Shown here piece by piece: positions 33,162-41,617 of a stretch of 43,585 nt of DNA. The notes under the pieces are model-generated. The model made no database searches. It was not told the origin of the DNA and worked only from the letters and a program-made list of their open reading frames with translations. The translations under genes were made by a program, and so were the position numbers. Every line of letters starts with the position of its first letter. Position 1 is the stretch's first letter. Origin of the DNA: Deltaproteobacteria bacterium (GTDB taxonomy: Bacteria; Desulfobacterota; RBG-13-43-22); assembly GCA_016208255.1 (NCBI GenBank), contig JACQYK010000039.1, forward strand, positions 1 through 43,585, given 5' to 3'.

Positions 33162-34166
33162 ATGAATCATTTCTTTTTAAAAGCATTTTTATTTCTTATC
33201 TGTTTATTGGGCGGTTATTTTATTACCCGCCACCTTGGAGCAACTCAGAATATCCCCTGGCTCCCTTATCTTGGGGCCCTCCTCGGTCTAATCATTTCCG
33301 TAATTGTCCTGGAAATTGAAAAACAAATTAAAAAAACCCCCCTCCGCCGTTCTCTGGGAGGGGTAACCGGTTTGGTTTTAGGACTGCTGGTAGCTCGCCT
33401 TTTAATGTTTCCTTTTGATTGGTTTCGAAATGACGCCTTTCTCCACTATTTGATATTGGTCTTTTTAAGTGGCATCCTGGGATACCTGGGATTGATACTG
33501 GGCGGCAGCAAAGCGGAAGAAATCGGACGCCTGGCCAACTCCGCCTTGGTTCCCTCCAACCTTTCCACGAACATTTCCCGTTACTTACTGGATACCAGTG
33601 TCATCATTGACGGACGAATTGCCGATATCTGTGAAACCGGGTTTATCGAAGGGACCTTGATTATCCCTCAGTTTATCCTGCAGGAATTGCACCATATCGC
33701 CGATTCCAACGATCCATTAAAAAAAACCCGGGGTCGAAGGGGCCTGGATGTCATTGAAAAAATCCAGAAACAAAAAGACCATGAGGTTATCATCCTGGAC
33801 CAGAATCCCCCCAAGGACAATGTGGATGCCAAATTAGTGGACCTGGCGCTGGAACTTAATGGAACCATCATTACCAATGATTTCAATTTGAACAAGGTGG
33901 CTGAATTACGGGGGGTTAAATGCCTGAATCTGAATAAACTAGCCAACGCCTTGAAACCGGCTGTATTATCAGGAGAAGTCCTGACCGTCCAAATAATCCG
34001 GGAAGGGAAAACCCAAGGCCAGGGTATTGCCTATATGGACGATGGGACTATGGTGGTGGTTGAAAATGCCAGAAAGCATATCGGGCGGACGATCGAGGTG
34101 ATAGTAACCAGTGTCTTACAAACCGGTACCGGCCGGATGATTTTTACCGAGATCAAAAATGGGTGA
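33162..34166 (+). CDS. PIN-TRAM domain membrane protein (YacL family)
   Basis: 334 residues from the ATG at 33162, which has AAGGAGG upstream. An in-frame GTG at 33153 overlaps that ribosome site. Four hydrophobic segments (to about residue 120), then a PIN nuclease domain (RYLLDTSVIIDGRIADI, FILQELHHIADS, DNVDAKLVDLA, TIITNDFNLNK) and a C-terminal TRAM-like RNA-binding segment (GEVLTVQIIREGKTQGQGIAYM). A membrane-anchored RNase is likely. Its stop overlaps the GTG start of rluD. Confidence 0.92.
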   Translation: MNHFFLKAFLFLICLLGGYFITRHLGATQNIPWLPYLGALLGLIISVIVLEIEKQIKKTPLRRSLGGVTGLVLGLLVARLLMFPFDWFRNDAFLHYLILVFLSGILGYLGLILGGSKAEEIGRLANSALVPSNLSTNISRYLLDTSVIIDGRIADICETGFIEGTLIIPQFILQELHHIADSNDPLKKTRGRRGLDVIEKIQKQKDHEVIILDQNPPKDNVDAKLVDLALELNGTIITNDFNLNKVAELRGVKCLNLNKLANALKPAVLSGEVLTVQIIREGKTQGQGIAYMDDGTMVVVENARKHIGRTIEVIVTSVLQTGTGRMIFTEIKNG

Positions 34167-35176
34167 AAAAACAGTTACCAGCATCAGAGTCTTCAATCGT
34201 GCGGTACGAATTCAAAGTTCAAGCTTCTGATCTCCACAAACGATTAGATCATTTCCTGGTGGAACAGGGAGTCCCTTATTCCCGTTCCCAACTTAAAAAA
34301 TGGATCGATGAAGGAAGAGTCTCGGTCAACGGACAGCGGGAAAAGGGAAGTTACCGTTTAAAAATGGGGGATTTCCTGGAACTGCTCCCCGAGACCCCTG
34401 TTCCCCTGGCACTGACTCCGGAAAACATCCCCTTATCCGTCTGCTATGAAGATCAGGACCTCTTGGTCTTGGACAAACCGGCCGGATTGGTGGTCCATCC
34501 TGCCCCCGGGAATTATTCCGGAACGCTGGTCCAGGCCCTGCTGTTTCACTGCCATGATCTTTCAGGAATAGGCGGGGTCCTCCGACCCGGGATCGTCCAT
34601 CGTTTGGATAAAGACACCTCCGGACTGATAGTCGTGGCCAAGAATGATCTCGCGCATCAGCGATTGATCCACCAGTTCCAAACCGGAAAGGTGACCAAAG
34701 AATATCAGGCTCTGGTTTGGGGGCTTCCCTTAAAAAATCAGGGACGAATTGAAAGCCCCATTGGCCGTCATCCGCTGCAAAGGAAAAAAATGGCCGTTAA
34801 TGCGGTCCATGGCAAACCAGCCCTTACCGAATGGCAGGTCATGGAAAGATTCCCCCAGGGAATCACCTGGCTGAAGCTGGTTTTAAAAACCGGGCGAACT
34901 CATCAGATTCGAGTCCATCTCTCCTCTCAAGGATGGCCGGTGGTTGGGGATCCTCTGTATGGCGGGAAAAAAAACAGGTTCCCTCCCCAAAAAGGGGGAA
35001 CGGCTGAGGCTCAAAAAGAGATTTCCCGCCAATTACTACATGCCTGCCGTCTGGCTTTTTTTCATCCAACCACACTTAATTATTTAGACTTTTTATCGCC
35101 GATACCCAAAGACATGGGAAATCTCATTCAAACTTTGAGAGCTTGTCCCGGAAGAATAAACCACTGTGCCGAATAA
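34163..35176 (+). CDS. rluD: 23S rRNA pseudouridine synthase, RluD type
   Basis: 337 residues from a GTG that overlaps the preceding stop by four bases, so translation is coupled. N-terminal S4 RNA-binding domain (RLDHFLVEQGVPYSRSQLKKW), then the catalytic Asp in VHRLDKDTSGLIVVAK and the family motif GRTHQIRVHL. RluA/RluD family. The S4 domain and length favour RluD, which modifies helix 69 of 23S rRNA. Confidence 0.92.
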   Translation: MKKQLPASESSIVRYEFKVQASDLHKRLDHFLVEQGVPYSRSQLKKWIDEGRVSVNGQREKGSYRLKMGDFLELLPETPVPLALTPENIPLSVCYEDQDLLVLDKPAGLVVHPAPGNYSGTLVQALLFHCHDLSGIGGVLRPGIVHRLDKDTSGLIVVAKNDLAHQRLIHQFQTGKVTKEYQALVWGLPLKNQGRIESPIGRHPLQRKKMAVNAVHGKPALTEWQVMERFPQGITWLKLVLKTGRTHQIRVHLSSQGWPVVGDPLYGGKKNRFPPQKGGTAEAQKEISRQLLHACRLAFFHPTTLNYLDFLSPIPKDMGNLIQTLRACPGRINHCAE

Positions 35177-35238
35177 ACACAAAAAATACTTGACATTCTT
35201 GGAATTTTGCTTTACCTTTTTTTATTAAATGATCATAT

Positions 35239-35307
35239 CCCGCCAGGGGTATGACACCCCAACTAGGAAAATAAGGCTGGACGAGGGTAACCTCCATCCT
35301 AATTTTC
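35239..35307 (+). repeat. GAAAAYA hairpin repeat, copy B
   Basis: CCCGCCAGGGGTATGACA (35239-35256), then GAAAAT-A-AGG (35267-35276) pairing with CCT-A-ATTTTC (35298-35307), enclosing GAGG-GTAA-CCTC. The sixth stem pair is T-A here but C-G in copy A, a compensated change. Confidence 0.72.
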
Positions 35308-35312
35308 AGACT

Positions 35313-35350
35313 AAACCGCCATGCCCCGCCTTTTGGGGCGTGGCACCACG
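35313..35350 (-). repeat. AAAAG-loop hairpin repeat, copy 4 (inverted)
   Basis: On the minus strand GTGCCACGCCCC-AAAAGGC-GGGGCATGGCGG followed by TTTA. Compared with 31994-32030 only a few bases differ. Confidence 0.75.
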
Positions 35351-35353
35351 ATA

Positions 35354-35398
35354 CGGTCGACTTCGTCGACCTAAAAAAGAGGCTTCTTTCAGAAGCCG
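35354..35398 (+). repeat. Double-hairpin cassette, copy 4
   Basis: Stem 1 GGTCGAC (35355-35361) with GTCGACC (35365-35371). Linker TAAAAAAGA. Stem 2 GGCTTCT (35381-35387) with AGAAGCC (35391-35397). Confidence 0.82.
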
Positions 35399-35404
35399 GG
35401 ACAT

Positions 35405-35446
35405 GAAAATAGACCGGATCAACGAGATGCCTCGAAATCTATTTTC
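35405..35446 (+). repeat. GAAAAYA hairpin repeat, copy C
   Basis: GAAAATAGA (35405-35413) pairs perfectly with TCTATTTTC (35438-35446). The inner stem is CGAG-ATGC-CTCG (35423-35434). It directly follows the double-hairpin cassette. The remaining spacer up to rho (35447-35698) shows no gene or known riboswitch. Confidence 0.72.
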
Positions 35447-35698
35447 GTATTAAAGGAGATCATGGTGCCCCAAGAAAGTACCAATTCCTGCCTGGCAAGG
35501 GTATAAAATCCAAGAAGAAACCAACAGATTCCTAAATCATCATCATTTCTCATTGCAATCTCGTAAGATCAATAAAGGGAATTTTTTAGTCAGCCATAAC
35601 CGTTTAGTCTATGAGCCTTTTATTAGCGGAAGATAAAAAGGCCTGTTCTCCAAAAACCTTCCATAAGTTATTAATAAAGGAGATACGTTGAGGATACT

Positions 35699-36949
35699 AT
35701 GAATTTAGCCGAGCTTAAGCAAAAAAAGATCAGTGAACTGACCCAAATGGGGAAAGAATTCAATATCGAAGGGGCCAGCGGGATGAGGAAACAGGAGCTT
35801 ATTTTCGCTCTGCTCCAAGCCCAGACGGAAAAAAACGGCCTCATCTATGGAGAAGGAGTGCTGGAAATCCTGCCCGATGGATTTGGTTTTTTAAGGGCTC
35901 CGGATTACAACTATCTCCCCGGACCGGATGATATTTACGTCTCCCCCTCTCAAATTCGAAGATTTAATTTGCGGACCGGCGATACCACCTCCGGACAGAT
36001 CAGGTCGCCCAAGGATAATGAACGATATTTTGCCCTCCTTAAAGTGGAATCGGTAAACTTTGAAGATCCGGAAGTCTCCAGGGATAAAATTTTATTCGAC
36101 AATTTAACTCCCCTTTATCCCAATGAACGGATTCAGCTGGAGACCGACGACCCTGCCAATTATTCCATTCGGGTTATGGATTTATTAACCCCTATCGGCA
36201 AGGGCCAACGGGGGCTGATCGTCTCCCCTCCCCGGACCGGTAAGACCATGCTGCTCCAAAACATCGCCAACAGCATCTCTCGAAATTATAAAGACATCAT
36301 TTTAATCGTCCTGCTTATCGACGAGCGCCCGGAGGAAGTCACCGACATGCAACGATCAGTCAAAGCCGAGGTCATCAGCTCGACCTTTGACGAACCGGCC
36401 CAGCGCCATATCCAGGTGGCCGAAATGGTCATTGAGAAGGCTAAACGTCTGGTGGAACACAAACGGGATGTGGTCATCCTCCTGGATAGTATCACCCGAT
36501 TGGCCAGGGCTTATAATACCGTGGTCCCCCCCAGCGGGAAGATTCTCTCCGGTGGAGTGGACTCTAATGCCCTCCATCGTCCCAAACGGTTTTTCGGGGC
36601 CGCCCGAAACATTGAAGAGGGGGGCAGTCTGACCATCATTGCCACGGCCCTGGTGGACACCGGGAGCCGGATGGATGAAGTGATCTTCGAAGAATTTAAG
36701 GGTACCGGTAATATGGAAATTCATCTGGATCGCAAACTGAGCGACAAGCGGATATTTCCGGCCATAGACATCAACCGATCCGGAACCCGTAAAGAGGAGT
36801 TATTGTTAAATACCGACGAACTCAATAAAGTCTGGATATTAAGAAAATTGTTGGCCCCCCTGACCGTGGTGGACAGTATGGAGTTTCTACTGGAAAAAAT
36901 GGACGGGACCAAGGATAATGCTGATTTTCTAAGCTTAATGAATAAATAA
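35699..36949 (+). CDS. rho: Transcription termination factor Rho
   Basis: 416 residues, normal length. Hexameric RNA translocase ending transcription. N-terminal Rho domain ([20 protein letters not shown]), cold-shock-like RNA-binding part ([30 protein letters not shown]), P-loop in [16 protein letters not shown], Walker [18 protein letters not shown]-loop-like [15 protein letters not shown] five bases before the ATG serves as ribosome site. First gene of the rho-rpmE-DUF1385-prfA-prmC-murA run. Confidence 0.98.
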   Translation: MNLAELKQKKISELTQMGKEFNIEGASGMRKQELIFALLQAQTEKNGLIYGEGVLEILPDGFGFLRAPDYNYLPGPDDIYVSPSQIRRFNLRTGDTTSGQIRSPKDNERYFALLKVESVNFEDPEVSRDKILFDNLTPLYPNERIQLETDDPANYSIRVMDLLTPIGKGQRGLIVSPPRTGKTMLLQNIANSISRNYKDIILIVLLIDERPEEVTDMQRSVKAEVISSTFDEPAQRHIQVAEMVIEKAKRLVEHKRDVVILLDSITRLARAYNTVVPPSGKILSGGVDSNALHRPKRFFGAARNIEEGGSLTIIATALVDTGSRMDEVIFEEFKGTGNMEIHLDRKLSDKRIFPAIDINRSGTRKEELLLNTDELNKVWILRKLLAPLTVVDSMEFLLEKMDGTKDNADFLSLMNK

Positions 36950-36961
36950 GGAGACCATGTT

Positions 36962-37201
36962 ATGAACGAAAAAATTCATCCGGCCTACCATCAAACAACC
37001 ATCCGCTGTGCCTGTGGGAATGAAATCCCAACCGGGTCTACCCGGAAAGATATCCGGGTGGAAATTTGTTCCCAATGCCATCCCTTTTTCACCGGGAAAC
37101 AAAAAATTATGGATTCAGCCGGAAGGATCGAACGTTTCCAGAAGAAATACGCCAATGTACTCAATAAAAAAGCCGCTAAGGCTGAGGAAACCCAGGTTTG
37201 A
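36962..37201 (+). CDS. rpmE: 50S ribosomal protein L31, zinc-binding (C+) form
   Basis: 79 residues. Cys16, Cys18, Cys36 and Cys39 form the zinc site of the C+ type. The tail ([11 protein letters not shown]) is slightly extended. AAGGAG lies upstream of the ATG. Its TGA stop overlaps the TTG start of the next gene. Confidence 0.97.
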   Translation: MNEKIHPAYHQTTIRCACGNEIPTGSTRKDIRVEICSQCHPFFTGKQKIMDSAGRIERFQKKYANVLNKKAAKAEETQV

Positions 37202-38136
37202 TTCCGGTAGGAGGTCAGGCTGTTATTGAAGGGGTGATGATGAAGGCCCCCAAATCCCTGGCCGTGGTCGTTCGACGGCCTAACGGGGAAATGGTGACCA
37301 AGGAGGATATCCTCCACCCCTGGTCCGATCGTTATCCTTTTCTCAAGTGGCCGGGCTTAAGGGGAACTTTGATCCTGATGGAAACCATGATTCAGGGTAT
37401 CCAGGCCTTAAATTTCTCGGCCAACCAGGCCATGGCGGAAGAAGAAGGTTCCAAAGAGATCGGTTGGGGGACTTTATTGGGTACCTTATCCCTGGCCATC
37501 CTCCTGGGGATGGGATTGTTTGTGGCCCTTCCCCATTGGATCAGTGCCTATCTGGGCGGATTGACTTCACACCAGTTCGGAGTCGATTCTTTTTCTTTTC
37601 ATCTCCTGGATGGATTTGTCAAGGTTTTCTTCTTCATCGCTTATATCTGGATCATTTCCCGTTTTAAGGATATTCGACGGGTTTTTCAATATCATGGGGC
37701 GGAACATAAATCGATTTTTACTTATGAAGCCGGCCAGGAATTGACCGTGGAAAATGCCAAGGGGCATTCCACGCTGCATCCCCGTTGCGGGACCTCCTTT
37801 ATCCTGCTGGTCCTGGTCATCAGTATTCTTTTTTTCTCCATCCTGTTTCCTTTTTTACCAAAGATGTCGGCTATGAGTTCCTGGGCCCGGAATATTCTGT
37901 ATGTCGGCTTCAAGATCCTGCTGATGATTCCCATTACCGGGCTGGCTTATGAGGCCATAAAATATTCCGGCAAAAAAACCCATCTCCCCTGGATACGCGT
38001 CCTGATCCTTCCCGGATTGTGGATTCAACGATTGACCACCCAGGAGCCCACCGAAGACCAAATTGAAGTAGCCTTGTCCGCCCTAAACCGGGTTTTAACT
38101 CTTGAAGGGCGACTTTCCGAACCAAAGGTCGTTTAA
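37198..38136 (+). CDS. DUF1385 membrane protein
   Basis: 312 residues from a TTG start overlapping the L31 stop (TTGA). The family opening [14 protein letters not shown] is at residues 5-18, which fixes the start. Hydrophobic segments near 95-120, 140-160, 205-225 and 240-260. Motif [15 protein letters not shown] near 165-179 and [12 protein letters not shown] near 197 are family hallmarks with a possible metal site. Often linked with prfA/rpmE. Biochemical role not established. Confidence 0.9.
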   Translation: MIPVGGQAVIEGVMMKAPKSLAVVVRRPNGEMVTKEDILHPWSDRYPFLKWPGLRGTLILMETMIQGIQALNFSANQAMAEEEGSKEIGWGTLLGTLSLAILLGMGLFVALPHWISAYLGGLTSHQFGVDSFSFHLLDGFVKVFFFIAYIWIISRFKDIRRVFQYHGAEHKSIFTYEAGQELTVENAKGHSTLHPRCGTSFILLVLVISILFFSILFPFLPKMSAMSSWARNILYVGFKILLMIPITGLAYEAIKYSGKKTHLPWIRVLILPGLWIQRLTTQEPTEDQIEVALSALNRVLTLEGRLSEPKVV

Positions 38137-38144
38137 GTCCGAAT

Positions 38145-39212
38145 ATGCTTTTAAAAAAACTGGAAGAAGTGGAGATCCGTTTTCTGAAATTGGAGGAATC
38201 CCTCAGCGACTCCGAAGTCCACAAAAATCCCGCAGCCTATCAAAAATTGGCCAAAGAGCATTCCGGGCTGGCTCCTTTAATGGCCAAGTATCGCCGCTAT
38301 AAATCCCTTTACAATCAAGAATCAGAGAATAAGGAACTCCTGGAGGATCCCGATCCCCAAATACGGGAATTGGCCAAAAGCGAGATTGAAAGCCTGAAAG
38401 AGCAGCTTTCCCAAATCGAAGAAGAGATCCGGCTGCTCCTTTTGCCTAAGGACCCTAATGATGAGAAAAATACCTTCCTCGAGATTCGGGCCGGCACCGG
38501 AGGGGAAGAAGCGGCCCTGTTTGTCGCCGATCTTTTTCGTATGTACTCCAAACTGGCGGAGATCATGGGCTGGAAAGTGGAAATTATGAGCGAGCATCCC
38601 ACCGGGATGGGAGGCTATAAGGAAATCATAGCCCTGATCGAAGGCCAAGGGGCTTACAGCAAACTTAAATATGAAAGCGGGGTCCACCGTGTTCAGCGGG
38701 TACCGGCTACGGAAGCCCAAGGCCGCCTCCATACCTCCGCGGTCACGGTGGCCGTGCTCCCCGAGGCCGAGGATGTGGATATCGTCATTGATCCCGAAGA
38801 AATCCGGGTGGATGTTTTCCGTTCTTCCGGACCCGGCGGCCAAAGCGTCAACACCACCGACTCGGCCATTCGCGTCACCCACCTGCCGACCGGTCTGGTG
38901 GTCTCCTGCCAAGACGAAAAATCGCAGCATAAAAACAAGGCCAAGGCCTTAAAAGTTCTGAGGGCCCGTTTGCTGGACCTCAAAGTCAAGGAACAGCAGG
39001 ATAAAATCTCCGAGGACCGAAAAAATCAGGTCGGCAGCGGTGACCGGAGTGAACGCATCCGAACTTATAATTTTCCCCAGAACCGGCTGACCGATCACCG
39101 AATCGGTTTGACCCTTTATCATTTGGATACGATTATGGAAGGAAACCTCGCTGAAGTTATCGATCCCTTGACCACCCATTATCAAGCCGAACAACTCAAA
39201 GCCGGACAATAA
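38145..39212 (+). CDS. prfA: Peptide chain release factor 1
   Basis: 355 residues. Recognises UAA and UAG through the PxT tripeptide, here PAT in [10 protein letters not shown], and triggers hydrolysis through the GGQ loop [15 protein letters not shown]. Eight bases after the DUF1385 gene, followed two genes on by its own methylase gene prmC, the usual pairing. Confidence 0.98.
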   Translation: MLLKKLEEVEIRFLKLEESLSDSEVHKNPAAYQKLAKEHSGLAPLMAKYRRYKSLYNQESENKELLEDPDPQIRELAKSEIESLKEQLSQIEEEIRLLLLPKDPNDEKNTFLEIRAGTGGEEAALFVADLFRMYSKLAEIMGWKVEIMSEHPTGMGGYKEIIALIEGQGAYSKLKYESGVHRVQRVPATEAQGRLHTSAVTVAVLPEAEDVDIVIDPEEIRVDVFRSSGPGGQSVNTTDSAIRVTHLPTGLVVSCQDEKSQHKNKAKALKVLRARLLDLKVKEQQDKISEDRKNQVGSGDRSERIRTYNFPQNRLTDHRIGLTLYHLDTIMEGNLAEVIDPLTTHYQAEQLKAGQ

Positions 39213-39216
39213 CAAA

Positions 39217-39350
39217 GTTCAAAGTTCAATGTTCAACGTTCAATGTTGAGGAGAAACAACTTCTTTCTCATATTTCCCACCGGCAGCGGACGTCATGACT
39301 TATGAATATAGGTTTTACAAACCTTGAACCTTGAACGTTGAACTTTGAAC
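39217..39350. repeat. Element with converging GTTCAAN heptamers
   Basis: Left arm GTTCAAA, GTTCAAT, GTTCAAC, GTTCAAT, GTTGAGG (39217-39251). Right arm CTTGAAC, CTTGAAC, GTTGAAC, TTTGAAC (39323-39350) is the inverted form. It begins four bases after the prfA stop and ends ten before prmC, filling the spacer. Confidence 0.8.
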
Positions 39351-39360
39351 GGGTTTTCCA

Positions 39361-40272
39361 ATGACTCATCCTCAGTTAATAACACAATATGCCAAAAATG
39401 AATCCTGTACCATTCAACAGGCCCTGGCTTGGGCCGGATCATTCCTGCGGAATAAGGGTCTGCCCGATCCCCGTCTAAGCGCGGAACTGCTGCTCGGATC
39501 GGTTATAGGCCTGGAGCGTCCGGGATTGATCCTCCACCGGGATCGGTCCCTGGATAAAAAAGAGGGGGTTGTCTTCAAGGAAAAAGTCCTGCGAAGGGCC
39601 GAGCATGAACCGGTTGCTTATCTGGTCGGTCAAAAGGAATTCTGGTCCCTGACTTTTGAAGTCAACCCGCAGGTACTGATCCCCCGGCCGGAAACGGAGC
39701 TGCTGGTTGAACAGACCTTAGGAATTCTTTCCAACCGGACCGGACCGATAACCCTTGTTGAACTGGGGACCGGCTCCGGGGCCGTTTCCATCGCTCTTTC
39801 CAAGTCCCTGACTCATCCGCTGACAACACGACTCATAGCCACGGATATCTCCCGGGGAGCACTGAGAACCGCTCAAAAAAATGCCGGCCTCCATGGGATG
39901 GAGAAAACCATTCATTTTGTCCAGGGAGACTGGCTAAGGCCTTTTTCTTCCCGATCGAGGTGGATCGATCTAATGGTTTCCAACCCCCCTTATGTTTCGG
40001 AGAAAGAGCTGCTTCAACTTCCGACAACCGTCAGGAAGTTTGAACCATTAAAGGCCCTCTCCGGAGGCCAGGACGGACTGGAGGCTATTCGGCTCATCTT
40101 CAGGCAGGTGGTCAAACAGCTTAAACGGGGGGGCTGGCTAATTCTGGAAATCGGGGAGAGCCAGGGATCCCAGGTTCTGAACCTGGCCCGGAAATATCAT
40201 TTTAATCCAATAACCGTCCTCCGGGATCATGCCGGTAAGGATCGGGTTTTGAAAGCCTGCTATCATGGATAA
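39361..40272 (+). CDS. prmC: Release factor glutamine methyltransferase
   Basis: 303 residues. Methylates the Gln of the GGQ motif in release factors. N-terminal helical PrmC domain, SAM motif [16 protein letters not shown], and substrate motif [13 protein letters not shown]. The 3' end overlaps murA by eight bases. Ribosome site is poor because the start abuts the heptamer repeat. Confidence 0.96.
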   Translation: MTHPQLITQYAKNESCTIQQALAWAGSFLRNKGLPDPRLSAELLLGSVIGLERPGLILHRDRSLDKKEGVVFKEKVLRRAEHEPVAYLVGQKEFWSLTFEVNPQVLIPRPETELLVEQTLGILSNRTGPITLVELGTGSGAVSIALSKSLTHPLTTRLIATDISRGALRTAQKNAGLHGMEKTIHFVQGDWLRPFSSRSRWIDLMVSNPPYVSEKELLQLPTTVRKFEPLKALSGGQDGLEAIRLIFRQVVKQLKRGGWLILEIGESQGSQVLNLARKYHFNPITVLRDHAGKDRVLKACYHG

Positions 40273-41527
40273 AATTCGCATCCAGGGAGGAATTCCCTTA
40301 AAAGGAAAAGTGACCCTTTCCGGGGCTAAAAACGCGGCTTTGCCCATCATGTCGGCCGCCCTTTTAACCGACGGCTGGGTCACCCTTTCCAACCTTCCGG
40401 CCTTGAGGGACATCCAGACGGAAAAAAAACTGTTAGCTTATCTGGGTGTCACCTTTGAAGAAGGCCCGGAAAAGACCCTGCGCCTCAATGGTTCGAAGAT
40501 TAATCGATTCGAAGCCCCTTACGATCTGGTCAAGACCATGAGGGCCTCCATCCTGGTCCTCGGCCCTCTGGTGGCCCGCTTCGGCCGGGCCCGGGTATCC
40601 CTGCCCGGAGGATGCGCCATCGGGGCCAGGCCCATCAACCTGCATCTGACAGGGCTGGAACAGATGGGGGCACGCATCGACTTGAAACACGGTTATGTGG
40701 AAGCCAAGGCCCGCCAGTTACAAGGGGCTGAAATTGTCTTTGATATTCCTACGGTAACAGGAACGGAAAATCTGATGATGGCCGCCTGTCTGGCCAAGGG
40801 GAAAACGATTATCGGAAACGCCGCCAAGGAACCCGAGGTGGTGGATTTGGCCAATTTTTTGAACGCTATGGGGGCTAAAATAGAAGGGGCTGGGACCGAC
40901 GTCATTACCATCCGGGGCGTTTCCCATCTTCAGCCGACTCCCTATCGGATCATGGCCGATCGTATTGAAGCCGCGACCTATATGGCGGCCGCCGGGATCA
41001 CCAAAGGTGAGATTACCCTGGCCGGTTATGATGGATCGTGTCTGGAAACGGTGATGGTCAAATTACGGGAGGCCGGTCTGGAGTTTTCCCAGAAAAAAAC
41101 AGGGCTGACCGTTCATGGACCTCAGAAAATAAAAAGTGTTTCCCTGACCACGCGTCCCTACCCCGGATTTCCCACGGATATGCAGGCTCAATTCATGGCC
41201 CTCATGTCTCTGGGTCAGGATACCAGTTTGATCAAAGAAACGATTTTCGAAAACCGGTTCATGCACGTCAGCGAGCTGCGGCGCATGGGGGCCGATATCC
41301 AGGTATCGGGTAATCAGGCGGTGATCAAAGGGGTGTCCCGGCTCCTGGGGGCCCCGGTCATGGCCACCGACCTCCGGGCCAGTGCTTCCCTGGTCTTAGC
41401 CGGACTGGCCGCCGACGGCACCACCGAGATTTCCCGGGTTTATCATCTGGATCGAGGCTATGAGACCCTGGAGAAAAAGCTTCTTTCCTTGGGAGCACGA
41501 ATAGAGAGGCTGAAAGAATTGGTCTGA
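40265..41527 (+). CDS. murA: UDP-N-acetylglucosamine 1-carboxyvinyltransferase
   Basis: 420 residues. First step of peptidoglycan synthesis using PEP. Start [20 protein letters not shown] with KNAALPI. The catalytic, fosfomycin-reactive Cys117 lies in [15 protein letters not shown]. Late motif [19 protein letters not shown]. Standard length. Overlaps prmC. Confidence 0.98.
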   Translation: MDKIRIQGGIPLKGKVTLSGAKNAALPIMSAALLTDGWVTLSNLPALRDIQTEKKLLAYLGVTFEEGPEKTLRLNGSKINRFEAPYDLVKTMRASILVLGPLVARFGRARVSLPGGCAIGARPINLHLTGLEQMGARIDLKHGYVEAKARQLQGAEIVFDIPTVTGTENLMMAACLAKGKTIIGNAAKEPEVVDLANFLNAMGAKIEGAGTDVITIRGVSHLQPTPYRIMADRIEAATYMAAAGITKGEITLAGYDGSCLETVMVKLREAGLEFSQKKTGLTVHGPQKIKSVSLTTRPYPGFPTDMQAQFMALMSLGQDTSLIKETIFENRFMHVSELRRMGADIQVSGNQAVIKGVSRLLGAPVMATDLRASASLVLAGLAADGTTEISRVYHLDRGYETLEKKLLSLGARIERLKELV

Positions 41528-41617
41528 GAACCGACCACAGAACCCCATTTTTTAAATCCATATCCGGGAGCTTAAATTCAGAGGGATGAACCAGACCAGT
41601 AGTAAGAATATATTCTT

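Noticed and set aside
35447-35698. Possible riboswitch or attenuator before rho
   Set aside because: No known aptamer core or terminator stem was found between hairpin C and the start codon.
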